This document shows positions 1-6,621 of a stretch of 13,095 bases of DNA, piece after piece. The position numbers and the translations under genes are program-made. How positions within the stretch are numbered: the stretch's first letter is position 1; each line of letters begins with the position of its first letter. The notes under the pieces were generated by a model. That model was not told where the DNA came from, ran no database searches, and saw only the letters and a program-made list of their open reading frames with translations. The DNA lies in NCBI GenBank assembly GCA_035758575.1, contig DASTXH010000038.1:1-13095 (forward strand), written 5' to 3'. Source of the DNA: JANWHZ01 sp035758575 (lineage in GTDB: Bacteria > Patescibacteriota > Saccharimonadia > Saccharimonadales > UBA4665).

Positions 1-206
1 AAAGCTCGCTCAATGGCCTGTACTTGTGGCATAAAACTGGCGCGCACATATAAACGTAGCGCATTTTGCCATTCTTCATGGCTCGCATGTACGTTTTCAA
101 ATAGTGTGGATGCGAGGGCGAAGGGCTCGTACTCTAGCGGCAGAGGAAATGGCAAATGGTTGGGATGCGAGTGAAAACCTTCGCCGCTCGAATGAGGCGA
201 GGGCAT
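1..206 (-). CDS. Partial CDS, unrecognised protein (N-terminal part only)
   Basis: An open minus-strand frame starts at ATG 206-204, or at the adjacent in-frame ATG 209-207, and runs 68 codons off the left edge without a stop. The peptide begins MPSPHSSGEGF and contains HPNHLPFPLPLEYEPFAL, then a helical-looking stretch (FENVHASHEEWQNALRLY, then VRASFMPQVQAIERAF). It has no signal peptide or membrane segment. I do not recognise the family. The frame is supported by a promoter-like element just upstream (212-243) that is shared with the gene at 1337. Its TACTAT -10 box (218-213) would place the transcription start near the A of the second ATG, which is why 206 was chosen over 209. No Shine-Dalgarno sequence is visible. 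It is divergent from the membrane-protein genes on the plus strand. Product unknown; confidence refers to its being a real gene. Confidence 0.6.
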   Translation of the reverse strand, partial: MPSPHSSGEGFHSHPNHLPFPLPLEYEPFALASTLFENVHASHEEWQNALRLYVRASFMPQVQAIERA

Positions 207-211
207 CATTA

Positions 212-243
212 GATAGTACAATATTTTTAGGCGCTTATATACT
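212..243. promoter_or_regulatory. Bidirectional promoter-like element, copy 1
   Basis: On the minus strand this 32-bp element has the form AAGTATATAAGCGCCTAAA followed by AATATTGTACTAT. It matches 1296-1327 on the plus strand at 27 of 32 positions. At its downstream end TACTAT (218-213) is a -10 box for the minus-strand partial gene. At the other end, read on the plus strand, TATACT (238-243) is a -10 box suited to the gene starting at 273. The two -10 boxes lie 19 bp apart on opposite strands. The similarity is seen directly; promoter function is inferred. Confidence 0.6.
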
Positions 244-272
244 TTACACCCCAATAGAACAGGGGTATCCTT

Positions 273-527
273 ATGGTAGTGCTCATTGGGGCGCTGCTGG
301 TGGTGATTGTGCTGCTGGCAATAGACGACGTAAGGATTAGAATGGAACCAAATCAGAGCGACCAAAATGGGAGTGTGAATGGCCGGTCACAAGGCAACGA
401 TTCGGGAAGTATGCAGCTGGATAACTTTGGATTTATACCGGATATAGCGCCGTTTGACCCGGCAGTAGACGGCAATTCTAATGAACCCGTGCAACAACCG
501 CAAAATGACCAGAACCAGACAGAATAA
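273..527 (+). CDS. Small single-pass membrane protein with polar Asn/Gln/Asp-rich tail
   Basis: This 84-residue protein starts at an ATG with AGGGG (261-265) 7 bp upstream, a plausible Shine-Dalgarno sequence. The frame is closed by TAG at 255-257, so no longer start exists. Residues 2-17 (VVLIGALLVVIVLLAI) form one hydrophobic segment with no lipobox cysteine, so it is a signal anchor or uncleaved signal. The rest is hydrophilic and low complexity (NQSDQNGSVN, QQPQNDQNQ), with a short central patch of hydrophobic residues (DNFGFIPDIAPFDPAV). This suggests an extracytoplasmic disordered tail if N-in, or a cytoplasmic tail otherwise. Its 3' end overlaps the next gene by 23 or 47 bp, suggesting translational coupling. 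I do not recognise a family. Confidence 0.6.
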   Translation: MVVLIGALLVVIVLLAIDDVRIRMEPNQSDQNGSVNGRSQGNDSGSMQLDNFGFIPDIAPFDPAVDGNSNEPVQQPQNDQNQTE

Positions 528-1098
528 GGCGCTTCGTGCCTACGAGGATAGGCCATTTAATCTCAAGAGCAAAGTACACCGTGACTACCTGAACGTCCAG
601 AAGAACCAAGGCGTTGCAGAGCGCGATGCTTCGGCACAGGAAGCGCGGGAGAATGAACGCGCATTATGTAGCCAGCTCATGCTTGTGGCTACGGTATTCC
701 TTACGCTCAGTATGCTGGCGGTTGGAAATGGCGACTTATTCAAGGATATGACCTATGACCAGAGATGGCTGACGCTATTGGCCGTAGGCGCTTTAGGTAG
801 CTCCATAGGTACGGGCATAAGGTACTACTTCGTACTTGTAAAGTTCTACAATGACTGGGCATACGCAAAGCAGGACATTGCGCTCATATACGGCGAGGTT
901 AAGTCTAAGACGCCCCTAGAGGCCAGGAATAAGGCCTACGCAGCTACTAAGCATCTCGATATGCGTCCAAATAAGAAGTGGCTGCAAATACAGATTGCCA
1001 TGCTGGCCGTAGCTTGCAGCGCATATGTCCTACTGCTTATAGCAGTATTGTTTAGTTTTCACGACATAACACGGCATCTACCATTGCGCTTGCAGTAG
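481..1098 (+). CDS. Hypothetical membrane protein with three predicted membrane segments
   Basis: The frame encodes 205 residues from ATG 481, or 197 from ATG 505; neither start has a clear Shine-Dalgarno sequence, and both lie inside the 3' end of the upstream membrane-protein gene. A charged N-terminal region (about residues 10-62) contains a likely amphipathic or coiled helix (QGVAERDASAQEARENERA). A hydrophobic hairpin follows (about 64-83 and 96-121), then a polar helical stretch (about 122-165) and a third hydrophobic segment (about 167-192). A helical domain with a two-helix membrane hairpin followed by a long helix is loosely like SLATT-type pore proteins that accompany SLOG/LOG-family genes in bacterial conflict systems. 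This is resemblance of layout only, with no sequence motif to prove it. The LOG-family gene lies 240 bp downstream. Function is unknown. Confidence 0.65.
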   Translation: MNPCNNRKMTRTRQNKALRAYEDRPFNLKSKVHRDYLNVQKNQGVAERDASAQEARENERALCSQLMLVATVFLTLSMLAVGNGDLFKDMTYDQRWLTLLAVGALGSSIGTGIRYYFVLVKFYNDWAYAKQDIALIYGEVKSKTPLEARNKAYAATKHLDMRPNKKWLQIQIAMLAVACSAYVLLLIAVLFSFHDITRHLPLRLQ

Positions 1099-1099
1099 T

Positions 1100-1216
1100 C
1101 TATTTCCCCTTACCACGCTTCACCAACCCCTCATTACTCACTGGTGGCGTATTAGCTAACGCCCTAATCGTCTGTTCAAACTCAGGTGTAACCTTCGGCT
1201 GCTTTTTCTTTGGCAT
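1100..1216 (-). CDS. Small basic protein, 38 codons, unrecognised
   Basis: This frame reads MPKKKQPKVTPEFEQTIRA then LANTPPVSNEGLVKRGKGK and stops at TAG (1102-1100), 1 bp after the convergent gene's stop. Lysine-rich ends flank a probable amphipathic helix (TPEFEQTIRALAN), a composition that looks like a real protein. A GGGG run sits 4 bp upstream of the ATG at 1216. An in-frame ATG at 1225 would add three residues. A perfect TATAAT (1229-1224) precedes the start at a distance that would give a leaderless mRNA from ATG 1216. It is divergent from the LOG-family gene at 1337 and may be a small regulator, antitoxin or partner of neighbouring genes, but nothing in the sequence shows which. Confidence 0.5.
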   Translation of the reverse strand: MPKKKQPKVTPEFEQTIRALANTPPVSNEGLVKRGKGK

Positions 1217-1223
1217 AAGCCCC

Positions 1224-1229
1224 ATTATA
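1224..1229 (-). promoter_or_regulatory. -10 box TATAAT for the 38-codon ORF
   Basis: Perfect consensus TATAAT on the minus strand, 7 bp from the ATG at 1216. No convincing -35 box is seen at 16-18 bp. The predicted transcription start would fall at or next to the start codon. Confidence 0.45.
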
Positions 1230-1295
1230 GGGCACCTGTCAGCAGTATGCTAACCAGAGGCGCAGTATAAGCACTGCCCTGATTGTAGGTTAGTG

Positions 1296-1327
1296 AAGTA
1301 TATAAGTGCCTAAAGTTATTGTAAAAT
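1296..1327. promoter_or_regulatory. Bidirectional promoter-like element, copy 2
   Basis: The plus strand reads AAGTATATAAGTGCCTAAA then GTTATTGTAAAAT, matching the element upstream of the left-edge gene at 27 of 32 positions. The -10 box TAAAAT (1322-1327) serves the LOG-family gene starting at 1337. On the minus strand TATACT (1302-1297) could fire towards the 38-codon ORF. A weaker, partly similar stretch begins at 1264 (AGTATAAGCACTGCC) and could be a degenerate third copy. The repeat is seen directly; promoter function is inferred. Confidence 0.6.
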
Positions 1328-1336
1328 AGTTGCATT

Positions 1337-2023
1337 GTGCATATATTTTCACGTAAAGCTGAGCGTATAACGCCCGAAGCCCTGCAGGATGCGCGTCAAA
1401 AGTATCCTCCTCGTGCTACTTCGGGTCGTAATATTGCGGTTTTCTGTGCCGCCACAACCCCAGACAATAAGGTCTTCGTTGACGATGCGCGTGAGGTAGG
1501 GGAGTTAATAGGCGAAGGTGGTCACAATTTAGTGTGGGGCGCAACAGATTCAGGGCTAATGAAGGTAGTGGCAACTGCGGCAAGGGCGCGCAAAGCGCGG
1601 TTGCTCGGTGTTAGCTTTGTAGGTGCTCGGGATGGCGCAAGAAGTGGCCGTGCAGACAGACTATTTGGCGCGCAGGACATCACCGAGCGAAAAGATACCA
1701 TGCTGAAGCTTGCAAATGTCGTGCTTGCGATGCCGGGCGGTGTGGGAACGTTTGACGAGGTGGGATCTGCATTGCAGCGTAAGAAAGGAAACGACACCTT
1801 GCCGCCGATCGTGTTGTTGAATAGGGACGGCTTTTTTGATGGCGTTCTCGACCAGCTCCATATGATGTACAGGGAAGGGCTGATAATGGACCCAGTGGAA
1901 GATCTGGTCAGGACTGCGGCCAATCCCAAGGAGGCGATTAGCCTTGCGGAAAGAATACAGCCTGTAGTGCATACGAGTGAACAGTTGCTGCAGCGTGACC
2001 CCTTCGAGCCGCCGATAGTTTAA
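1337..2023 (+). CDS. LOG-family protein (nucleoside 5'-monophosphate phosphoribohydrolase-like), copy 1
   Basis: LOG-family enzymes have a Rossmann-like fold and hydrolyse a nucleoside monophosphate to free base and ribose 5-phosphate. The 228-residue protein carries the signature PGGVGTFDE (residues 133-141, matching PGGxGTxxE) with the preceding conserved ERK (117-119). The nucleotide-binding loop is atypical: residues 67-75 read WGATDSGLM where the family usually has a Gly-Gly motif before GLMG, so substrate or activity may differ. The start is GTG 1337; an ATT at 1334 is the only other nearby possibility, since TAA at 1322-1324 closes the frame. No Shine-Dalgarno sequence is visible. Residues 212-228 form a short extra tail. 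It heads a plus-strand block with two phosphoribosyltransferase-like genes and a second LOG gene. Family assignment is strong; the physiological substrate is unknown. Confidence 0.85.
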   Translation: MHIFSRKAERITPEALQDARQKYPPRATSGRNIAVFCAATTPDNKVFVDDAREVGELIGEGGHNLVWGATDSGLMKVVATAARARKARLLGVSFVGARDGARSGRADRLFGAQDITERKDTMLKLANVVLAMPGGVGTFDEVGSALQRKKGNDTLPPIVLLNRDGFFDGVLDQLHMMYREGLIMDPVEDLVRTAANPKEAISLAERIQPVVHTSEQLLQRDPFEPPIV

Positions 2024-2155
2024 TATTATAAAATCTATTATCTATATTAGTTAATACGTGATATAGTATCAAAATAATAAATTAAATAATGCGTGGATCA
2101 TCCAGTTCTTATTGGGTTTAATCCGTATCGTATGTAAATTCAAGTAACTATTACT
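2024..2155 (+). other. AT-rich intergenic spacer before the split phosphoribosyltransferase gene
   Basis: These 132 bp are strikingly A+T-rich in their first half compared with the flanking genes. They contain several TATA-like strings and an imperfect palindrome (GATATAGTATC, about 2070-2080). Candidate -10 boxes near the downstream start (TAACTA at 2145-2150) are weak. I see no terminator hairpin followed by a T-run. A separate promoter or regulatory region for the downstream genes is plausible but not proven. Confidence 0.4.
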
Positions 2156-3111
2156 ATGACTGAGATATTACCGCCCTACGCGGGCTTGACCGAAGAATGT
2201 CCGAAAAGTGAATGCATTGAGCTGCCGGCTGCTATGCTTGCTGCAGCGCCTTCGCCCGATGACCCATTATATAGCGCATACATGACAGGCGCTCATGCTG
2301 CTATCAAGCGCCGCCAGCATCCGGTTGCGCAGCCTGACCGATATGCGCCTGTTTTGGCTATGCCGTCGAGCGACAGCGACTTGAGGTATGGCCCTATCGG
2401 CATCGAAGAGATGCCATACTTATCGGCTCCAGTTGTTGAGATGATCCGTGAAGAAATGCCAGACATGGTTATGGCCGCAGATCGTGGAGGACGCATACTA
2501 GGACTATCGGTGTATGGTGTTTGGCAGGCAAGCTATCCAAGCGTACCTTTTCCAACCATTGACAGTAAATTGCACTTTGGGCGTGTAAGCAAGCGTATTG
2601 ATAATGACGCAGTGCGGAATGTTATTCGTCATACGCTGAGCTCTTCTGGGGTTACGGCTGAAATGGCTCAGCGCGCTGCAGAAGGTGACGCGCGGCCGCT
2701 TAAGGTGTCTTTCTGGACGACTGGATAAACGAAGGTGTGACTGTCGACCAGGTATATATGGCTATGCAGGAGTTGGCGTTGGCGCCTGGGCAGGACTTGC
2801 ATTTTATGGTGGGCACGATGCGCGGTACGCGCCATGCCAGGTTCCAACATGCCGTAGGAGATTCCCGGCGCGAGCACGGCAAAGGCTTGTGGACTGATGA
2901 CAGCGAACAGATAGGTGTGCGTTATGATGACGCGGCAGGGATCATACCTACTGCTGTGCACTCATCGGAGGCTATTTCGCTTCGTCGTGCCCTACGGGCG
3001 GCAATTGAGTCGCAGGTAGCGATACCACGAGCCATACCCGACCAGACAAGCAATGTCAGCCAACTCCCCAAGGGCTTACTGCCGAGAATACTACAGAGAT
3101 TAAGGAAGTGA
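2156..3111 (+). pseudogene. Phosphoribosyltransferase-like gene, copy 1, interrupted by a frameshift near 2711
   Basis: Two frames together match the intact gene at 3120-4274. Frame 1 (2156-2728) reads through EEMPYLSAP, VVEMIREEMP and ADRGGRILG to RPLKV, then ends in WTTG and TAA. Frame 2, from CTG 2713, continues LDDWINEGVT and on to 3111, matching the copy-2 segment LIDDWVGAGRT and its C-terminal LRRALRAAIE. A single -1 shift at TTC (2711-2713), which can re-pair as TTT, would give about 318 residues with PRPP-loop Asp-Asp restored. The downstream half shows no decay. The break may therefore be a recent deletion, a sequencing or assembly error, or programmed frameshifting. If split, the second part could start at ATG 2755 or near GTG 2737. 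The start codon is weakly supported: no Shine-Dalgarno sequence. Confidence 0.75.
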
Positions 3112-3119
3112 TTTAAATA

Positions 3120-4274
3120 ATGGAACAATTTCCCCTAACAGAGACAAACCTCGTATCGTCCGGGCGCTATTCCAGCCAGCTTGAGCAGTCAGTGTCGGCT
3201 GCTGTGGCTGGAGTGCTGGCCCAAGCTGGGCAAATGCCGCCCAGGCCTACACTGCAGACAGCCGAAGGCGCCCAATATGACGACACATTGCTGCAGGAGC
3301 CTTCTGCGGAGTCGGGCGGAAGCGTTTTGCCGGACCATAATGGCTTTATAGTACGGGCGATGCGAGCTGCAACTCCAAAACAGCGCGAGTTGCGCGCAGC
3401 ATATGCAGTCGGCGTGCAGGCTGCAAGCCGCCGTCGGTTGTATCATATGGAGCAGCCAAAGCCGTGGGCTCCGGAGGTTACGGAAATGTCTTTGAGTAAG
3501 TTCGGCGATATGCCGATACAAGAGATGCCGCGGTTAGCGTCACCAATTGTTGAGATGATCCGTGAAGAGATGCCCGAGGTCGTCATGGTAGCGGATCGTG
3601 GTGGTAGGCTTCTGGGCAATGCCGTGTGGGGCGTATGGCATCAGCGGTACCCAGGCGTTAGGTTTCCTACAATCGACCATCGAATGCACTTTGGACGCAA
3701 CAGTAGCGACCCCGACAGCAAAGACACGGAGTTGGCGTTGATGCATATACTGTATCGCTCAGGGGCAATGGCTGAAATGGCGGGGCGGGAAGTTGAGAAA
3801 GATAAGCGGCCGCTGAAAGTCCTGTTAATTGACGACTGGGTCGGCGCAGGGCGCACAGCACGCCGGACACGTGAAGTTTTGGAGCGTGCAGGTAACCTAA
3901 GCGGGCGTCTGCGTTTACTAATGGGTACGATGTATGGCACGCGCCTGGATGATACCGTAGACAGGCACGTCTTAGGGACGGAGAGCGCCTACTACGACTT
4001 TCCATGGACTGATAATCCTAATGCGTTCGGCGTGGACTATCCAACGACTCATGAGCAATACTCTAGAGTGCTTCCAGAAGTTCGGCGCAGCCATCAGGCA
4101 ATGGAACTACGGCGCTCGTTACGGGAAGCAATTAAGGAGCGCATTAGCCCCTCGCCCTATCCGTACACAGGTTCTCATGCAATCGCCCCTGGAGCCACGC
4201 AGAAAGAGTCAGCGTTCTCCCGTGCGGTTAGCCGTATAAAGAATATCTTCAAAGGATTGCGTGAAAATGGCTGA
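3120..4274 (+). CDS. Phosphoribosyltransferase-like protein, copy 2 (intact)
   Basis: Class I phosphoribosyltransferases join a base, or another nucleophile, to the ribose of PRPP. The 384-residue protein has VVMVADRGGRLLG (154-166), like the first beta-strand and loop of the fold, and VLLIDDWVGAGRT (234-246), like the PRPP-binding motif (hydrophobic strand, Asp-Asp, then a Gly-rich Thr turn). The spacing of about 75 residues fits the family. Residues 1-125 form an extra N-terminal region, part low complexity, part helical (RELRAAYAVGVQAASRRR), and the C-terminal part carries a helical LRRSLREAIKERI. It is paralogous to the frameshifted gene upstream: a 22-bp identical run links 3547-3568 with 2433-2454. 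The start is 8 bp after the previous stop, with an AAGGAAG about 13 bp upstream. The stop overlaps the downstream LOG gene. The acceptor base is unknown. Confidence 0.75.
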   Translation: MEQFPLTETNLVSSGRYSSQLEQSVSAAVAGVLAQAGQMPPRPTLQTAEGAQYDDTLLQEPSAESGGSVLPDHNGFIVRAMRAATPKQRELRAAYAVGVQAASRRRLYHMEQPKPWAPEVTEMSLSKFGDMPIQEMPRLASPIVEMIREEMPEVVMVADRGGRLLGNAVWGVWHQRYPGVRFPTIDHRMHFGRNSSDPDSKDTELALMHILYRSGAMAEMAGREVEKDKRPLKVLLIDDWVGAGRTARRTREVLERAGNLSGRLRLLMGTMYGTRLDDTVDRHVLGTESAYYDFPWTDNPNAFGVDYPTTHEQYSRVLPEVRRSHQAMELRRSLREAIKERISPSPYPYTGSHAIAPGATQKESAFSRAVSRIKNIFKGLRENG

Positions 4275-4893
4275 GCTTCCACCCAAACGTCCGATCTTAC
4301 CATTGACTACCGAGAACATCAATCATGTGCGTGAGCGCCTGAAAGAGGGAAGTCCGCCGGGTGGCCGGAATATCGCTGTATTTGCGGCGGCTGTTGCGCC
4401 ATTTTCGTTAGTGCACAGTGTAGTGGCACAAGATATCGGTGAGAGGATTGCCCGACGACATAACATTGTATGGGGTGGCTCGTGGGGCGGGCTTATGGGC
4501 GAGGTTTCCTCGGCGGCCCAGAGGCGAGGAGCGTTTACGGTGGGCGTGGCATATTGGGCGGGCCAGAAGGAAGGCTATCATTCGGCAGACTTCATGTTCG
4601 ATGCAAAAGATCTGACGCAGCGCAAGCTCGGGTTTATTGCTTTGAGCGACGTAGCTTTAAGCCTGCCTGGAGGGTTAGGCACGCTAGATGAAGTTATGAC
4701 ATATATGGAGCACAAGAAAGCGGGAAAGCAGCTGCCGCCGCTAGTATTTATGAATACCAATGGATTCTACGATGGCTTGCGTAAGCAGATAGAACGCGTA
4801 GAGTCAGAGGGCCTGAGCCGTTTCCCGGCGGGCCAGCTTGCGCGTTTTCCCGAAACACCAGGCGAAGCAGTGATGCTCCTTGAGACGCTGTAG
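4261..4893 (+). CDS. LOG-family protein (nucleoside 5'-monophosphate phosphoribohydrolase-like), copy 2
   Basis: This 210-residue LOG homologue keeps all the usual landmarks: IVWGGSWGGLMGE (69-81) for the phosphate-binding turn, TQRK (119-122) and PGGLGTLDE (136-144). It is therefore the better candidate of the two copies for a canonical phosphoribohydrolase. It aligns with copy 1 along its full length, including GRNIAVF, LPPIV/LPPLV and the DGFFDG/NGFYDG segment. The start is GTG 4261, with AAAGGA 4 bp upstream; ATG 4267 is the alternative. Either start lies inside the end of the phosphoribosyltransferase gene (stop 4272-4274), which points to translational coupling and a joint function. A run of seven T's follows the stop (4894-4900), but I find no convincing hairpin before it. 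The substrate base is unknown. Confidence 0.88.
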   Translation: MKMAELPPKRPILPLTTENINHVRERLKEGSPPGGRNIAVFAAAVAPFSLVHSVVAQDIGERIARRHNIVWGGSWGGLMGEVSSAAQRRGAFTVGVAYWAGQKEGYHSADFMFDAKDLTQRKLGFIALSDVALSLPGGLGTLDEVMTYMEHKKAGKQLPPLVFMNTNGFYDGLRKQIERVESEGLSRFPAGQLARFPETPGEAVMLLETL

Positions 4894-4930
4894 TTTTTTT
4901 GTGAAGTATCGGGCGCGGCATTGCGGCGGT

Positions 4931-5734
4931 CTAGGCGGCAATGTCGCGGTGGTGGAAGACCAGCGCTCCAGCCAGGGTGAAGAGAAACAATGCGGCTGCA
5001 AATACCGCAAGCGATGAACATTGCAAGTGTCCGCTGGATATAACGTCTTGGGCATTGTAGTAATGGAAGATAGAGCATTTTGCCAGCCACGACAGGCTGG
5101 TTTTGAGCTCGGCAACCACGTTTGCCACATACATCAGAATAAGCATGCCTCCTGTCAGCATGTAAGCTTTGCTGCGCTCGCTGAAGCAGGCAGACAGAAA
5201 CAGAGTAAATGCATACACCGCCAGTGCAAACAACAGCGATACTATACTGAGGCTGCATAGGTTACGCAGCGACACGGTGTTATGAAATAGTGCGGCCAAT
5301 GGGGCGATGCCCAGTACGGATACGGCGGTAAAAATGGCTATATGCATAGCGCCGGCTGCAAACTTGGCGCCGTAGATGGACAAACGACGCAGCGGCAGGG
5401 CCAGATAGAAGCCCAGCATGCCTTTTTCTATCTGGCCGGCTATGCTCGCTCCGGCGAGTGATGCCGAAAATAATATGGCGAGTACCGGCCAGACAATGCT
5501 AAATTGCTCGATTGCTAGGTAGTTCTCGAGGGTGCTCACCGACAAATTTTCTATGCCGAGCGCACGGTAAAGACCCTTAGGATAACTTTCGTACAGTTTC
5601 TGGAATTGTTCCATCTGCGTGTGCACCGATGGAAATACGCTCATGTAGACAACCAGCAGGGCTATAACGGTAAGGCAGTACGCCAGCACCGCCATCCGTC
5701 GGTCTTTCAACTCGCGAAGCAGTACGGCAATCAT
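4931..5734 (-). CDS. ABC-2 type transporter permease
   Basis: The 267-residue protein has six hydrophobic segments: after a short charged start (ELKDRRM), at about residues 15-35, 80-97, 120-145, 155-182, 188-207 and 240-258. A large loop separates segments 1 and 2 (VHTQMEQFQKLYESYPKGL), typical of ABC-2 export permeases. Residues 98-112 (GQIEKGMLGFYLALP) match the conserved cytoplasmic segment between the second and third helices that contacts the ATPase. Its ATG overlaps the TGA of the ATPase gene (ATGA junction) with AAGGA upstream, so the two are translated as a unit. The substrate cannot be told from sequence; lipid, peptide or drug export are all possible. The gene converges with the LOG gene across a 37-bp gap. 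Confidence 0.85.
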   Translation of the reverse strand: MIAVLLRELKDRRMAVLAYCLTVIALLVVYMSVFPSVHTQMEQFQKLYESYPKGLYRALGIENLSVSTLENYLAIEQFSIVWPVLAILFSASLAGASIAGQIEKGMLGFYLALPLRRLSIYGAKFAAGAMHIAIFTAVSVLGIAPLAALFHNTVSLRNLCSLSIVSLLFALAVYAFTLFLSACFSERSKAYMLTGGMLILMYVANVVAELKTSLSWLAKCSIFHYYNAQDVISSGHLQCSSLAVFAAALFLFTLAGALVFHHRDIAA

Positions 5735-6621
5735 GCGTGTTCCTTGTACTTCGCCAAAAATATATCCTCCAGGCTTGCGTGGTCGACACTGATGTCGGTT
5801 AGTTGGCGAGCTGTAAAATATACCATGATGGGATTGATGTCGCCGGTCACTCTTACGGTGGCGTGATGGGGTTCTATGCGGACGGACTCAACATTTTTAA
5901 TGCGGGCAATTTCGGTAATGTCCAGATCCTGGCGGGTGGCCACGCTGACGATGTGTATGTTGGCGCCGCGGATATCTTCCATGCCTTGTTCGGCAACGAT
6001 ACTGCCGTCTTTGATAAGTGCTACAGCGCTGCACACCCGCTGCACCTCGGACAAGTTGTGCGACGAGAAAAAGACAGTGCTGCCGTTTTTGGCCAGATTT
6101 TGCAGCAGTTCGTACACCGTGTTTTGCAGGACTGGGTCCAGCCCGCGCGTAGGCTCGTCCATTACTAGGAGCTTAGGTGAGCCGATGAGCGCCAGGGCGA
6201 TGGCAAGTTTTTGCTGGTTGCCAGTAGATAGGTTTTTCACTTTTGGGCGAAGTTCTAGGCCAAGCAGCCTGGCCAGGCGGGCCGTTTCGCCGGTGGTACC
6301 GCGTATGGTTTCGGCTAGCCGCATGTGTTCGGCAGCCGTCCAGGCGCCGTTTAGTTGCATTTCGGATGCCAAAAAGCCTACTTGTTTCTTCAGCTGGGTG
6401 CTATGGGTGTGGGCGTCCATGCCGAATATCTGGATGCTGCCGCCCGACGGGCGGATGAAGTCCATAAGGCAGCGGATGGTTGTGGTTTTGCCGGCGCCAT
6501 TAGGGCCCAAGAACCCGAATATAGCGCCCTGGGGTACGGCAAACGAGACATCCTGCAGCGCAGTTTTGGCACCAAAGGTTTTGCGTACGTGCGTAACGTC
6601 GATTGCCGGTGGGTCAGCCAT
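5731..6621 (-). CDS. ABC transporter ATP-binding protein (ABC-2 exporter subunit)
   Basis: This 296-residue protein powers the permease encoded directly downstream. Walker A is GPNGAGKT (39-46), the signature is LSTGNQQ (131-137, a variant of LSGGQ), and Walker B with catalytic Glu is LLVMDEP (151-157), followed by a D-loop (GLDP, 160-163). The switch histidine is H188 in FFSSHNLSEV. The C-terminal 90 residues form an extra domain usual in CcmA/BcrA-like ATPases of ABC-2 exporters. The ATG at 6621 has a short-spaced AAGG. Alone, the sequence cannot distinguish self-resistance, lipid export or other roles. The start lies 75 bp from the zinc-ribbon gene stop, so cotranscription is possible. Confidence 0.92.
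   Translation of the reverse strand: MADPPAIDVTHVRKTFGAKTALQDVSFAVPQGAIFGFLGPNGAGKTTTIRCLMDFIRPSGGSIQIFGMDAHTHSTQLKKQVGFLASEMQLNGAWTAAEHMRLAETIRGTTGETARLARLLGLELRPKVKNLSTGNQQKLAIALALIGSPKLLVMDEPTRGLDPVLQNTVYELLQNLAKNGSTVFFSSHNLSEVQRVCSAVALIKDGSIVAEQGMEDIRGANIHIVSVATRQDLDITEIARIKNVESVRIEPHHATVRVTGDINPIMVYFTARQLTDISVDHASLEDIFLAKYKEHA

Noticed and set aside
104..340. Plus-strand frame of 78 codons at the left end
   Set aside because: It runs opposite the better supported minus-strand partial gene and overlaps the membrane-protein gene at 273; low-quality composition.
2089..2121. Ten-residue leader peptide frame (MRGSSSSYWV) upstream of PRT copy 1
   Set aside because: No Shine-Dalgarno site, no regulatory codon run matching a biosynthetic product, and no attenuator-like hairpins; a chance frame in an AT-rich spacer is more likely.
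4890..4930. Rho-independent terminator after LOG copy 2
   Set aside because: There is a run of seven T's after the stop codon, but I could not find a stable GC-rich hairpin immediately before it.
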